Positions 8,679 through 17,208 of a DNA stretch of 49,078 nt are shown here, one piece after another. Origin of the DNA: Pelosinus sp. GTDB lineage: Bacteria; Bacillota; Negativicutes; DSM-13327. Where the stretch lies: positions 1-49,078 of the forward strand of contig JARBUM010000030.1 of assembly GCA_029239675.1 (NCBI GenBank). The letters run 5' to 3'. The translations under genes were made by a program, and so were the position numbers. The notes beneath the pieces were generated by a model. It ran no database searches and had not been told where the DNA came from. It saw nothing but the letters and a program-made list of their open reading frames with translations. Within the stretch, counting starts at the first letter, position 1, and every line of letters begins with the position of its first letter.

Positions 8679-8711
8679 GATATTGAAAATCATTATCAAT
8701 AATGTTATACT
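8679..8711 (+). promoter_or_regulatory. Fur-family box overlapping the rpsD-paralogue promoter
   Basis: GATATTGAAAATCATTATC (8679-8697) matches the 19-bp Fur consensus GATAATGATAATCATTATC at 17 positions. It overlaps a promoter with -35 TTGAAA (8683-8688), 17-bp spacer and -10 TATACT (8706-8711). The site lies 66 bp before the S4 start codon. Whether Fur, Zur, PerR or another paralogue binds cannot be decided from sequence. Confidence 0.7.
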
Positions 8712-8776
8712 ATAAAAGTAAACTTTTCAGAACGCATTCGTGAAATGCTAAAATGATATAGAACAGGAGCATGCTA

Positions 8777-9370
8777 ATGGCAACAAGAAGAGAACCAAGA
8801 TTTAAATTATGCAGAAGATTAGGTGTTAATATTTTCGGTCATCCCAAGGCAATGAATAAGGCAACTAGGGAAAATAGCCGTTCAGGTAAGAAATTATCAA
8901 ATTACGGCTTACAGCTTTTGGAGAAACAGAAAATCAAGGCCTATTATGGAATTTTTGAAAAGCAGTTTGTACGTTATGTTGATAAAGCTGTGAAAAGTAA
9001 GGAAATTACAGGTACTGCTTTATTAAAATCATTGGAATGTAGATTAGATAATCTAGTATATCGAATCGGCTTCGCCAGTTCCATTCGGCAAGCTAGGCAA
9101 ATGGTTAGTCATGGTCATATTCTCGTTAATGGGCAAAAAACCAATATACCCTCTTATGGGGTAACAGTGGATAGTATCATCTCTTTAAGTGTAAAGCAAC
9201 GAAATAATGAAATGATTGTTTCCAACTTTTTGGAGCTTCAGAGTTTTGCATCGCCCTATATTGAAAAAAATCTGGAAGATTTCAGCGGCAAGTTGATCAG
9301 ACTACCTAGCAGAGAAGAAATCCCTATCGAAGTGAACGAAATATACGCAATTGAATTCTATTCAAAATAA
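8777..9370 (+). CDS. rpsD: 30S ribosomal protein S4 paralogue
   Basis: A 197-residue S4 (uS4): N-terminal '[12 protein letters not shown]' and '[20 protein letters not shown]', then the S4 RNA-binding domain '[34 protein letters not shown]' in parts (about residues 85-130), ending EFYSK. S4 binds 16S rRNA and nucleates 30S assembly. Only one Cys is present in the N-terminal region, so it is the form without a zinc ribbon. The start is ATG 8777, 7 nt after AGGAG; an ATG at 8771 is too close to that site. It is not in a ribosomal operon but alone, behind a Fur-family box, and has replaced several usually conserved residues. This suggests a stress or metal-limitation copy beside a housekeeping S4 elsewhere, which cannot be checked here. 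Confidence 0.9.
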   Translation: MATRREPRFKLCRRLGVNIFGHPKAMNKATRENSRSGKKLSNYGLQLLEKQKIKAYYGIFEKQFVRYVDKAVKSKEITGTALLKSLECRLDNLVYRIGFASSIRQARQMVSHGHILVNGQKTNIPSYGVTVDSIISLSVKQRNNEMIVSNFLELQSFASPYIEKNLEDFSGKLIRLPSREEIPIEVNEIYAIEFYSK

Positions 9371-9376
9371 AGAAGG

Positions 9377-9417
9377 CTACGGTTTGGAGGAGGTTTTAAC
9401 TCCTTTTTAAACCGTAG
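9377..9417 (+). terminator. hairpin after the S4 paralogue
   Basis: CTACGGTTT (9377-9385) pairs with AAACCGTAG (9409-9417), and a GGAG/CTCC inner stem is possible. No clear T-tract follows (TTGCATTAT), so read-through into the next gene is possible. Confidence 0.4.
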
Positions 9418-9478
9418 TTGCATTATCCTGGCGCTTTCGCTATCGGAAAATCCATTCTATTTTAAAAGGGGCTAAGAA

Positions 9479-10129
9479 ATGTGCAAGTACAATAATCATA
9501 ATTATTGGGAAGGTGCTTTATTAAAAAAGAAAGATCTTTGGAAAAACTATTTTACTAATCTAGATCGTGCACAGGATGCTATTTTTATCAATACCGTCGT
9601 GATTGATTATACTAGAGATACTATGGATAATAATTGGGCATGTTATCCCAATGCAAAATCATTATTAGGGTTTATCCAATATATCCATCTCCCTTTAGCA
9701 TTTTTTTTTACTATTAATAAGGACAATCGAGATTTACTCATTCCCATATGTTCAAGTCACTCGTTCATTGAATCCATTACAGAATCCGGTTCCGATTATG
9801 TAGATAACATGAAAAACGCAATAGAAGAATTAGATAGCTACTGGGATTTAAATGATTCATTATGTATCAAAAAGATTAAAGAGTTCTGTGCCAAATTTAA
9901 TGCATTTTGGAATAAAGGCAATTATATTTTAAACATAGGAGTCTTTGAAAGCACATTTGAAATTGCAGAATACTTGATAGATACACAAGAATTTACAGAA
10001 ATTCTGGAAGAAGATATAGGATTGACGATTAAACAATTATTTAATATGTGTACAATTTTTTATACAGATAAGTTTATTCAGAAAACCTTCGTTAAAATTC
10101 TAAATAATAGAATCGGATGCATCATATGA
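9479..10129 (+). CDS. hypothetical protein, unrecognised
   Basis: A 216-residue protein I cannot place in a family. AAGGGGC lies 6-7 nt before the ATG, which supports the start. The composition is rich in Asn, Ile, Phe and aromatic residues. No signal peptide or certain membrane helix is seen; the stretch 'FIQYIHLPLAFFFTI' (about 67-81) is hydrophobic but probably a buried core. Six Cys are scattered without a CxxC pattern. It follows the S4 paralogue by 108 bp on the same strand and ends before a strong terminator, so it may be co-transcribed from the Fur-box promoter. The first half could be an alpha/beta or immunity-like small domain, but nothing supports a function. Confidence 0.65.
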   Translation: MCKYNNHNYWEGALLKKKDLWKNYFTNLDRAQDAIFINTVVIDYTRDTMDNNWACYPNAKSLLGFIQYIHLPLAFFFTINKDNRDLLIPICSSHSFIESITESGSDYVDNMKNAIEELDSYWDLNDSLCIKKIKEFCAKFNAFWNKGNYILNIGVFESTFEIAEYLIDTQEFTEILEEDIGLTIKQLFNMCTIFYTDKFIQKTFVKILNNRIGCII

Positions 10130-10140
10130 TGGCTGAAGTG

Positions 10141-10191
10141 AATAAAAGCTAAGAAGCTGTTTCTATACGAAACAGCTTCTTAGCTTTTATT
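10141..10191. terminator. bidirectional intrinsic terminator
   Basis: A perfect 22-bp stem (10141-10162 and 10170-10191; AAGCTAAGAAGCTGTTT core) with 7-nt loop between convergent genes. A- and T-rich ends fit termination on both strands. Confidence 0.85.
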
Positions 10192-10197
10192 CTGAGG

Positions 10198-11073
10198 TTA
10201 TTTCAATTTCCCACCTTCAACTACAACAGCCTCTGGATCAATGGATTCACCATAAGCAGGCTTTAATGTAGCATCATATGCTTTGTGAATAAAGTTTTCT
10301 TTACCAAGGGTTTCTAACTCCGCATTTACCCAAGTAAGAAGTTCTGTATCACCTTTCTTTACTGCAGGTGCAATGGTATCAAGACTACCTAATGAAGCAA
10401 TACCAACGTTAAAGCCAGTATTTTCTCTCGCCCAAGCAAATAATAAGGTATTATCATGAGCCAATGCAACGCCACGTTTATCTTTTAAAGCCTCGAATGC
10501 TTCTGTATTTTGATCATATTTTAACAATTCAATATCAGGATAATTTTTTGTGAAAAAGGTTTCCGCTGTTGTACCTTTGTTTACAATCAGTTTTTTACCT
10601 TTTAATTGTTCCACAGAAGTAATCGGTGTACCATTTGGTGATACTACGCCAAGGGCAACTTTCATGTAAGGATTTGCAAAATCAACTTTTTGCTTTCTTT
10701 CATCTGTAACGGTAAAGTTTGCGAGAATAAGATCAACCTTGTTTGCTTGCAGAAACTCTACTCTACTTGCTGCTTCAACTAAGACAAACTCTACTTTTGA
10801 TTCGTCACCTAAGAGATCTTTAGCAAATCTTTTGGCAATAAAAACATCAAATCCTTGATTTTTGCCATTTGCATCTACAAAGCCAAATGGAGGTTTATCA
10901 CTAAATACACCTATTTTTATAGTGCCACGTTTTTTGATTTCCTCAATACTGCTTTTAGCTGCTACTTTTTCTCCTTTAGTCTCTGTAGTTGCCTTTGAAC
11001 CGCAACCTGCCAATATGCCTACTAATATGACTGCACTAAAGAACACTGCTAGAATTTTTTTGATATTTTTCAT
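10198..11073 (-). CDS. amino-acid ABC transporter, substrate-binding lipoprotein
   Basis: A 291-residue family 3 extracellular solute-binding protein. It has a lipoprotein signal peptide with lipobox LAGC (Cys about 24), followed by a Thr/Lys linker and a periplasmic-binding fold: 'RGTIKIGVFSDKPPFGFVD', 'GFDVFIAKRFAKDLLG', 'LILANFTVTDERKQKVDFANPY', 'LKGKKLIVNKGTTAE'. The pattern is close to aspartate/glutamate or cysteine binding proteins of the PEB1/CjaA type; the ligand is not certain. It is the last gene of the minus-strand operon at 10198-13186, after the ATPase, with a strong terminator behind it. Confidence 0.92.
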   Translation of the reverse strand: MKNIKKILAVFFSAVILVGILAGCGSKATTETKGEKVAAKSSIEEIKKRGTIKIGVFSDKPPFGFVDANGKNQGFDVFIAKRFAKDLLGDESKVEFVLVEAASRVEFLQANKVDLILANFTVTDERKQKVDFANPYMKVALGVVSPNGTPITSVEQLKGKKLIVNKGTTAETFFTKNYPDIELLKYDQNTEAFEALKDKRGVALAHDNTLLFAWARENTGFNVGIASLGSLDTIAPAVKKGDTELLTWVNAELETLGKENFIHKAYDATLKPAYGESIDPEAVVVEGGKLK

Positions 11074-11099
11074 GATATAACTTCCCTTCTTCTTTTAGT

Positions 11100-11849
11100 T
11101 TAAAATTGAAATATATTTAAAAATTGTTGAGCACGTTCGGTCTTAGGATTCGTGAAAAATTCCTCTGGTTCGGAGATCTCACAGATTTTCCCTGCATCAA
11201 TAAACACGATTTTATCGGCCACTGCCTGAGCAAAGCCCATTTCGTGAGTTACAATTACCATTGTCATGCCCTGCTTTGCCAGACCTAGGATAACATCTAG
11301 AACTTCTCTTACCATTTCAGGGTCAAGAGCTGCTGTAACCTCATCAAACAGCATGATTTCTGGATTCATACATAAAGCTCTTACAATCGCAATTCTTTGC
11401 TTTTGTCCTCCTGATAGCTGACGTGGATAAGCATCCTTGCGATCAAGTAATCCTACCTTTTCTAATAACTGGGCTGCCTGCTCCATCACCTCTTTCTTCT
11501 CTCTTTTTTGTACCTTAATAGGACCTAATAGAATATTTTCAATGACTGTCATATGTGGAAAAAGGTCATAGTTCTGAAAAACCATACCAATTTTCTGGCG
11601 AGTTTCTTGCCAATTTACATTGGGCCCTGTAAGACTTTTTCCGTAAAACTCAATATCACCACCTTGAATTGTTTCAAGCCCATTCAAACATCTTAGTAAG
11701 GTACTTTTTCCACAGCCTGACGGCCCCAGAACAACAATAACCTCGCCCTTGTGTACACTAAGATGAATACCATCTAATACTGCTCTTGTGTCATATTCCT
11801 TATGCAAATCTTTGATCTCAAGCAAGACTTGATTATTTTCTTTATTCAT
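11100..11849 (-). CDS. polar amino-acid ABC transporter, ATP-binding protein
   Basis: A 249-residue ABC ATPase of the polar amino acid uptake (GlnQ/PAAT) class. Walker A is GPSGCGKST, the Q-loop is VFQNYDLFPH, the signature LSGGQKQR, Walker B IMLFDEVTAALDPE, and the switch His lies in VIVTHEMGFA. The Walker B region reads DEVTAALDPE rather than DEPTSALDPE, a variant found in the family. The start is ATG 11847-11849 with AAGGGG upstream; the frame remains open further upstream into the permease gene. It energises the two permeases encoded just before it. Confidence 0.95.
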   Translation of the reverse strand: MNKENNQVLLEIKDLHKEYDTRAVLDGIHLSVHKGEVIVVLGPSGCGKSTLLRCLNGLETIQGGDIEFYGKSLTGPNVNWQETRQKIGMVFQNYDLFPHMTVIENILLGPIKVQKREKKEVMEQAAQLLEKVGLLDRKDAYPRQLSGGQKQRIAIVRALCMNPEIMLFDEVTAALDPEMVREVLDVILGLAKQGMTMVIVTHEMGFAQAVADKIVFIDAGKICEISEPEEFFTNPKTERAQQFLNIFQF

Positions 11850-11862
11850 TCTAACCCCTTCT

Positions 11863-12540
11863 TTAATTCTCCCATTTGGCTTCCAATTTTTTAGATAGTT
11901 TGGACAAAGGATAACAGATAATGAAGTACAGGATAAAAATAAGTCCATAAACCCAGAAAGAAGCTGTCGGTACTTTTATTACTGATCGTTCGATGATCTG
12001 CTGACCTATTTTTACCACATCGATAACACCAATCATAACGACAAGAGATGTTGTTTTCACCATTCTTGTTGATAAATTGATCGCACCTGGCAACATACGT
12101 CTTACGGCTTGGGGTATCAGTACGTATCTGTAGAGGCCCCAAAAACTAAGTCCAATGGCCTTGCCAGATTCAATTTGATGCTTGGGCAAGGATTCTAATG
12201 CCCCTCTGACAATGTCTCCCATTTCCGCCGCCCCCCACAGACTAAAAACAATAACGGCAACGATTTCACCATCCAAGTGAATGTCTAAAGCACTTGGTAC
12301 ACCGAAATATACAATAAACAGCCATACAAGAATAGGTATGATTCTAAAAACTTCAAGATAAAGGCGGCAGATAAACTGTATTGTCTTTGATTGGGATGTT
12401 CTAAGTAGTCCCATCCCAATACCTAAGAGAGATCCAATGATAATTGATAGAAATGCAATTCCCGCTGTCACCAGCAATCCTTCTAATAAACGCTGTATCG
12501 TCGTTCCTTCAAAGAGTACATTAACTCCCAAATTCTGCAT
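11863..12540 (-). CDS. amino-acid ABC transporter permease (second)
   Basis: A 225-residue inner-membrane permease of the HisM/GlnP type with five predicted membrane helices. The EAA loop is readable as 'IESGKAIGLSFWGLYRYVLIPQAVRRMLPG', split here as GKAIGLSFW and LIPQAVRRMLPG (about 122-151). 'EVFRIIPILVWLFIVYFG' is the conserved RxxP block. It overlaps the preceding permease gene by 20 bp, and the ATPase follows after 13 bp, so translation is coupled. It probably forms a heterodimer with the product of 12521-13186. Confidence 0.93.
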   Translation of the reverse strand: MQNLGVNVLFEGTTIQRLLEGLLVTAGIAFLSIIIGSLLGIGMGLLRTSQSKTIQFICRLYLEVFRIIPILVWLFIVYFGVPSALDIHLDGEIVAVIVFSLWGAAEMGDIVRGALESLPKHQIESGKAIGLSFWGLYRYVLIPQAVRRMLPGAINLSTRMVKTTSLVVMIGVIDVVKIGQQIIERSVIKVPTASFWVYGLIFILYFIICYPLSKLSKKLEAKWEN

Positions 12541-13186
12541 ATCGCACCTTCCTCTCTAACCAACTCAGTAAGAATGATAAGGGCAAAATAATCATCAGGT
12601 AAGCAACTACCAGCATCAACAATGACTCAAAAGTTTGATAATACATACCAATAACATCTTGTGTTACATGCATAAGTTCCGCTATAGCAATCGCTCCCAC
12701 AATGGAAGTTTCCTTAAATAAGAAGATGCAATTTGCTGCCAAAGATGGCATGGTTACTGCGAATGCTTGAGGAAGAATCACATAGCGAATTAATTGTATT
12801 TGAGAAAGTCCAATACTAAGACCAGACTCAATTTGCGTTTTACTGACTGCTTCTATCCCGCTGCGAAAAGCTTCTGTCATATAGCTTCCCCCCAAAAATG
12901 CCAAGCCAATGATTGCACAAGTAGTCTCACTCATGGTTATACCTAATTTGGTAAGACCAAAGTATAAAAAGAATAACTGTATCAGTAAAGGAGTGTTCCG
13001 AGAAAGCTCTACGTATATTGCAACAAGCTCTTTTAAGACCTTTATTCTAAAATATATAATGATGCTACATACAAGACCAATGATTAGGGATAACATTGTG
13101 CCCCAAAAACCAAGTTTAATTGTAATCCATGCAGCTTTTTGATATAAAGGCAACGCACTTATAATAAATTGCCAGTTAATATCCAT
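12521..13186 (-). CDS. amino-acid ABC transporter permease (first)
   Basis: A 221-residue HisM/GlnP-type permease and the first gene of the operon. Conserved blocks are 'VELSRNTPLLIQLFFLYFG' (about 58-76) and the EAA loop 'SGLSIGLSQIQLIRYVILPQ' (about 121-140). AGGTGGTG lies 5 nt before the ATG. About 170 nt of leader containing a terminator-like hairpin separates the start codon from a consensus promoter, which suggests transcription attenuation. Confidence 0.93.
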   Translation of the reverse strand: MDINWQFIISALPLYQKAAWITIKLGFWGTMLSLIIGLVCSIIIYFRIKVLKELVAIYVELSRNTPLLIQLFFLYFGLTKLGITMSETTCAIIGLAFLGGSYMTEAFRSGIEAVSKTQIESGLSIGLSQIQLIRYVILPQAFAVTMPSLAANCIFLFKETSIVGAIAIAELMHVTQDVIGMYYQTFESLLMLVVAYLMIILPLSFLLSWLERKVRYAEFGS

Positions 13187-13221
13187 AAATTCACCACCTG
13201 CTTTTCTCTAAGGTAAAAAAT

Positions 13222-13267
13222 AAAAGGCCAAAAGAATGTAGTTTATAACCACAGTCTTTTGGCCTTT
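13222..13267 (-). terminator. terminator hairpin in the ABC operon leader
   Basis: On the minus strand AAAGGCCAAAAGA (13255-13267) pairs with the arm at 13222-13235, and the 20-nt interior is itself nearly fully paired (TGTxGTT/AACxACA). A T-rich run TTTTATTTTTTA follows, 20-30 nt before the first permease gene. It is either the terminator of the upstream nitroreductase gene or, since a promoter lies between, a leader attenuator. Confidence 0.75.
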
Positions 13268-13353
13268 AGTTGTCTAATCAGCCCGATATCATATTTTTAA
13301 GAGAGACAAACCTATGTACTATATTAAAAAAGTAATACATTTTAAATGTCTGT

Positions 13354-13389
13354 AAGAAAGATTATATTCGTATCCTTCATTCTTGTCAA
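13354..13389 (-). promoter_or_regulatory. consensus sigma-A promoter of the amino-acid ABC operon
   Basis: TTGACA (13384-13389), 17-bp spacer, TATAAT (13361-13366) on the minus strand: a perfect vegetative promoter. The predicted start site near 13354 lies upstream of the hairpin at 13222-13267. In the intervening leader a GTTTGTCT/AGACAAC pairing can also form (about 13270-13312). Confidence 0.8.
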
Positions 13390-13402
13390 TATACTTATTT
13401 TC

Positions 13403-13969
13403 TTATTTAACGTAATTGACGATATGCTCTTTTCTAGGAAGTGCATTTAGCGTTTCCACTTTTTTATATCCTAAGGCAACGGAGCAATAAGGCGTGTATC
13501 CTATTGGTATTCCTAATTGCTTGTTAAAGGTTTCACCTTGCTCACCAGAAAAAGCGAACATTGCAAAATTAATCCAACAACTTCCAATTCCTAAAGATTC
13601 TGCTGCCAGTAAGATATTTTGTGTTGCAGCAGCACAATCAATTTCACTCAAAAATGCTTTTTCTTCACCAGAAATAATAATTACCGTAGGTGCCTTATAA
13701 AAAGCATGAAATCTTTCATTGTTAGCCAACTTTTGTATATGATCATTGTCAAAACTCTTACCAACATCCTTGGAGTTCTGACTTATTTCATCAAGAAGCT
13801 TCTGATTTTGAACAACAGTAAAATTCCAGCATTGCTGATTCATGGCACTAGGAGCATACATTCCAGCTTCAAGAATAGCCTGCAACTCATCTTCATTAAT
13901 TTGCTCATCCTTAAAACTTCTTACACTTCTCCGACTTTTAATGTTTTTCAAGATCTCATTTTCAATCAT
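13403..13969 (-). CDS. nitroreductase family protein
   Basis: A 188-residue FMN-dependent nitroreductase-fold oxidoreductase. The N-terminal FMN-binding motif is 'KSRRSVRSFKDEQI' (about 11-24), with 'AGMYAPSAMNQQCWNFTVV' as the substrate/FMN loop and 'AAATQNILLAAESLGIGSCWI' as the dimer-interface helix. Such enzymes use NAD(P)H to reduce nitro compounds, quinones or flavins; the substrate cannot be predicted. GGAGGG precedes the ATG by 6 nt. It is monocistronic or read together with the downstream ABC operon only weakly because of the intervening hairpin. Confidence 0.9.
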   Translation of the reverse strand: MIENEILKNIKSRRSVRSFKDEQINEDELQAILEAGMYAPSAMNQQCWNFTVVQNQKLLDEISQNSKDVGKSFDNDHIQKLANNERFHAFYKAPTVIIISGEEKAFLSEIDCAAATQNILLAAESLGIGSCWINFAMFAFSGEQGETFNKQLGIPIGYTPYCSVALGYKKVETLNALPRKEHIVNYVK

Positions 13970-14089
13970 TGTATTCCCTCCAGTTAATATTGTGATTATC
14001 TCTGATAGTCAATATCTGCTGATCCTTTTACAGTGTTGTACTTCTTCGACAAGGAAATTGCAAAACCTTTTCATAAGAAATCATGATTA

Positions 14090-14743
14090 TCATGAGAAAG
14101 AATATGACCATTTTCCTTTTGACACAAATGGGTTATCTTTTATAATAAACCTCCAAGGGTATTCTCGTGCTTCTTTAGCATATTCAATATTAATACGGGG
14201 AGTGACAGCTATATTTTCGGGAGAAAGAGCTTCACCCTTTAATAAATACATCTTTTCACCACATAAATCTATCCCATTTTCTATCTTTGTAATTCCCATC
14301 GCTTGGCACAGTTTTCCGGGACCACTGCATAAATCTAGAGTTTTGTCTGTTGTACGGCGTCTTTTCATGATATCCATTCCTTCAACTGGTTCTAATGCTC
14401 TAACCAACACAGCTTCTGGATAGTTCTCTTGATTCGTTACGATATTCATACAGAAGTGGACACCATAAATTAAATACACGTATGCGTGACCTCCTTTGCC
14501 AAACATCACTTTCGTTCGATTGGTATATTTTTCATCATAAGCATGAGAGGCAGCATCATTAAAACTACTAGAACCTATGTAGGCTTCCACTTCAACAATC
14601 TTTCCCACTGTTTTACCAGCAGGCGTATTATGAACGAGGTATTTTCCTAATAAATCTTTTGCTACAACTAAGGTTTCTCTCTCATAAAAAGCTCTCGTTA
14701 ATTTTCTCAAATAAACACCTTCTTGCTTTAATGTTACTGTCAT
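14090..14743 (-). CDS. DNA-3-methyladenine glycosylase (AAG/MPG family)
   Basis: A 217-residue base-excision repair enzyme that removes alkylated purines. Family blocks are 'AKDLLGKYLV' (about 28-37), the catalytic Glu in 'IVEVEAYIG', 'RTKVMFGKGGHAYVYLIYG' and 'HFCMNIVT' (DNA intercalation/flipping region), 'AVLVRALEP', and 'DLCSGPGKLCQAMGI'. All fit the human AAG/Bacillus YxlJ class. GAAGG lies about 4 nt before the ATG. The length is somewhat over the usual 200 because of an N-terminal extension of about 10 residues. It is divergent from the alpha/beta hydrolase gene. Confidence 0.92.
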   Translation of the reverse strand: MTVTLKQEGVYLRKLTRAFYERETLVVAKDLLGKYLVHNTPAGKTVGKIVEVEAYIGSSSFNDAASHAYDEKYTNRTKVMFGKGGHAYVYLIYGVHFCMNIVTNQENYPEAVLVRALEPVEGMDIMKRRRTTDKTLDLCSGPGKLCQAMGITKIENGIDLCGEKMYLLKGEALSPENIAVTPRINIEYAKEAREYPWRFIIKDNPFVSKGKWSYSFS

Positions 14744-14872
14744 GTCACCTTCTCTAAAATTGCAAAGAATCCTTTATACTTTACCCATGATAGTACACGC
14801 TAAGACGTGTCACTTGTTTATGTCCATTATCATACAATATATGGGTATCTTAGGAAAAGAGGTGGATCTATC

Positions 14873-15685
14873 GTGCCTTATATCGAAGTTGAAGCAGGAG
14901 TTCATATTTTTATTAAAGATTTAGATCCTGGCAATGGGAAACCTATTTTATTTATTCACGGATGGCCTGTCAATCATAAAATGTTTGAGTATCAATTTAC
15001 TATCCTTCCTAAATTTGGTTTTCGCTGTATCGGAATGGACTTACGGGGTTTTGGCAATTCCGATGGCCCATGGAATGGATATTGTTACGATAGACTCGCT
15101 GAAGATGTTCGTATCGTCATTGAGTCTCTAAATGTGGAAGATCTAACACTCGTTGGTTTCTCCATGGGGGGAGCAATCTCTGCCCGTTATATGTCCCTTT
15201 ACTCAGGCTACAAGGTTTCTAAGCTCGCTTTAATATCGGCAGCCTTGCCCGTTTTCACGAAGCGCCCAAATTACCCCTTTGGCCTTCCAAAGGAGGAGGT
15301 TAATAAACTAATCTACCAGACCTATATGGACCGTCCTCAAATGGTTACTGATTTTGGTAAGAACTTTTTTGCCAGTGATGTTCGCCCCGCCTTTAGGAGT
15401 TGGTTTAATAGCCTTGGCCTGGAAGCCTCTGCTCATGCAACAGCCATGACTGCCATCGCCCTACGTGATGAAGATTTACGAAAAGATTTGCAAGAAATTC
15501 ATGTACCAACGGGCATTTTTCATGGGGAGCATGATCAAATAGTTCCTTTCTCTTCTGCGTTACAAACCCACCATCTCATTAAAAGGTCTATATTGTTCCC
15601 CTTTGATTGCAGCGGACATGGTGTATTCTACGATGAACTTGAGAAATTCAATTACTACTTTACCCAATTTATAAAGGATAAGTAA
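14873..15685 (+). CDS. alpha/beta hydrolase (chloroperoxidase/esterase-like)
   Basis: A 270-residue alpha/beta-fold hydrolase. The oxyanion strand is ILFIHGWPVN, the nucleophile elbow GFSMGGA, the acid Asp lies in GEHDQIVP, and the catalytic His in DCSGHGVFYDE. The residues around the elbow and 'MDLRGFGNSD' match the non-haem chloroperoxidase/arylesterase group. I place the start at GTG 14873, 7 nt after GAGGTGG, because an upstream ATG (14807) has no ribosome binding site and adds residues not found in the family. No signal peptide is seen. The substrate is unknown. Confidence 0.88.
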   Translation: MPYIEVEAGVHIFIKDLDPGNGKPILFIHGWPVNHKMFEYQFTILPKFGFRCIGMDLRGFGNSDGPWNGYCYDRLAEDVRIVIESLNVEDLTLVGFSMGGAISARYMSLYSGYKVSKLALISAALPVFTKRPNYPFGLPKEEVNKLIYQTYMDRPQMVTDFGKNFFASDVRPAFRSWFNSLGLEASAHATAMTAIALRDEDLRKDLQEIHVPTGIFHGEHDQIVPFSSALQTHHLIKRSILFPFDCSGHGVFYDELEKFNYYFTQFIKDK

Positions 15686-15733
15686 TCACCAAGAATCAGC
15701 CTCGTGCTACTAATTGAATAGATCCATCAACCA

Positions 15734-15766
15734 ATGCTCGATTGTCCCCTAAGGACAATCGGGGCA
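15734..15766 (+). terminator. probable terminator after the hydrolase
   Basis: CGATTGTCC (15739-15747) pairs with GGACAATCG (15753-15761), with flanking TGC/GCA pairing. The T-tract is weak (ATTATTAAATTT). Confidence 0.5.
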
Positions 15767-15858
15767 TTATTAAATTTGTTGCTAATTTTAGGTATAACAT
15801 AACCAACAATAAGTAAAAATACACAATAACGTTTTAAACACATAGGAGGATATGATCA

Positions 15859-17208
15859 TTGGCAGCATTCAATAAAACTGATTTTATTGTTATGGCTTTA
15901 GGAAATATTATCGGATCAGGCATTTTTTTGGCTAGTAGCCTTGTCATCAGTACTGCAGGTGCCTGGGCGCCTTTTGCATACCTCTTTGGTGGACTTGTAA
16001 TGATGATGGAAGTATCCTTTATTATTGAAATGACAATCGCCAATCCCGTTTCAGGTTCCTTTAAGGCACATGCACAAGAAGTATTTGGTGAGTGGTGGGG
16101 TTTTGTAATTGGCTGGATGTTTTGGACTAGCGGCGTTTTAGGAATGATTAGTGAAGTTACAGCTTGTGCCATTTTTATTCGTTTATGGTTTCCTACCGTT
16201 CCTTTATGGACATGCAGCCTTATCTTAGCCTTAGGAATTACACTGATCAATTTTAATGATGTAAAGGGTCTAAGTAAAATTGAACTTGGACTCGCCATTA
16301 CAAAAGTGGTTACTCTCCTAGCCTTTGTTAGCATGAGCTTTACGATTATCTTAGGTATACCCATTGGAGATGCAACAAAAGACTTCCTGCAATTTCAGTC
16401 ACTACTTCAATCTCCATTAGAAGGATTTCCTGGTATGTTAGGTTCCTTGCTCCTTATTCTATTTGCTTATACAGGAACAGGTATCATTGGAATTGCTGCA
16501 GTAGAAACAGAGAAACCAGAAAAAACGGTACCTCCAGCTACTAGAATTGTTACTTTTACAGTAACAATTCTATACACATTATCTGTTTTCTTCATTATCA
16601 CCTTGCTGCCGCGACATTTGCTCGATGGAACAGTTAGCCCTTTCGTACAGCTATTTACTATTTTTAAAATTCCGTATGCAGGAGATCTTGTCAATTTCAT
16701 TCTCTTAACAGCTGGCATGTCTGCACTGAATTCACAAATATACTCTTCATCGCGCATGCTATTTTCTCTAGCAAAAGAGAAACAAGCACCACAAATCGCC
16801 AAGTACCAAAATACGAAGGGAGTACCAATAGCAGCCGTTGCAATTAGCGGATTGATCCTACTCTCGGGCGCTATGCTATCTTATTATCTGCCTGAGAAAA
16901 TTTTCATTTATACCCTAAGCGCCAGTGGCTTTTTGGCACTAATTAATTGGATGAGTGTATCTGCTACTCATTTTTATTATCGAAAAAAAATACTAGCAGA
17001 AAATCCAAACAATTTAAAGTATAAGTCTCCTTTTTATCCCTATCTTTCCTGGATTTGCTTTTTCATTATACTCATTGCTCTTCTTTCCACTCCTCTATAT
17101 CCTGATCAGCTTCCTGGTTTATACTCTGGTTTGCTACTATTGCTATTTATTAGTATTGCCTATTTTATCTGCAATCTATGGAGAAGCAAAGGAATAAAAA
17201 AGACTTAA
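15859..17208 (+). CDS. APC-superfamily amino-acid permease
   Basis: A 449-residue integral membrane transporter with about 12 helices. The N-terminal 'MALGNIIGSGIFL' (about 12-24) is the unwound TM1 substrate-binding motif of the amino acid-polyamine-organocation superfamily. 'GMSALNSQIYSSSRMLFSLAKE' and 'GVPIAAVAISGL' are later conserved blocks. The start is TTG 15859, 9 nt after AGGAGG; an ATG at 15852 is out of frame and stops at once. It probably imports an amino acid by proton symport or antiport. It is monocistronic, with no neighbour that reveals the substrate. Confidence 0.88.
   Translation: MAAFNKTDFIVMALGNIIGSGIFLASSLVISTAGAWAPFAYLFGGLVMMMEVSFIIEMTIANPVSGSFKAHAQEVFGEWWGFVIGWMFWTSGVLGMISEVTACAIFIRLWFPTVPLWTCSLILALGITLINFNDVKGLSKIELGLAITKVVTLLAFVSMSFTIILGIPIGDATKDFLQFQSLLQSPLEGFPGMLGSLLLILFAYTGTGIIGIAAVETEKPEKTVPPATRIVTFTVTILYTLSVFFIITLLPRHLLDGTVSPFVQLFTIFKIPYAGDLVNFILLTAGMSALNSQIYSSSRMLFSLAKEKQAPQIAKYQNTKGVPIAAVAISGLILLSGAMLSYYLPEKIFIYTLSASGFLALINWMSVSATHFYYRKKILAENPNNLKYKSPFYPYLSWICFFIILIALLSTPLYPDQLPGLYSGLLLLLFISIAYFICNLWRSKGIKKT

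Noticed and set aside
15834..16364. Minus-strand 176-codon frame opposite the APC permease
   Set aside because: Antisense shadow; the plus-strand permease has family motifs, a ribosome binding site and a normal length.
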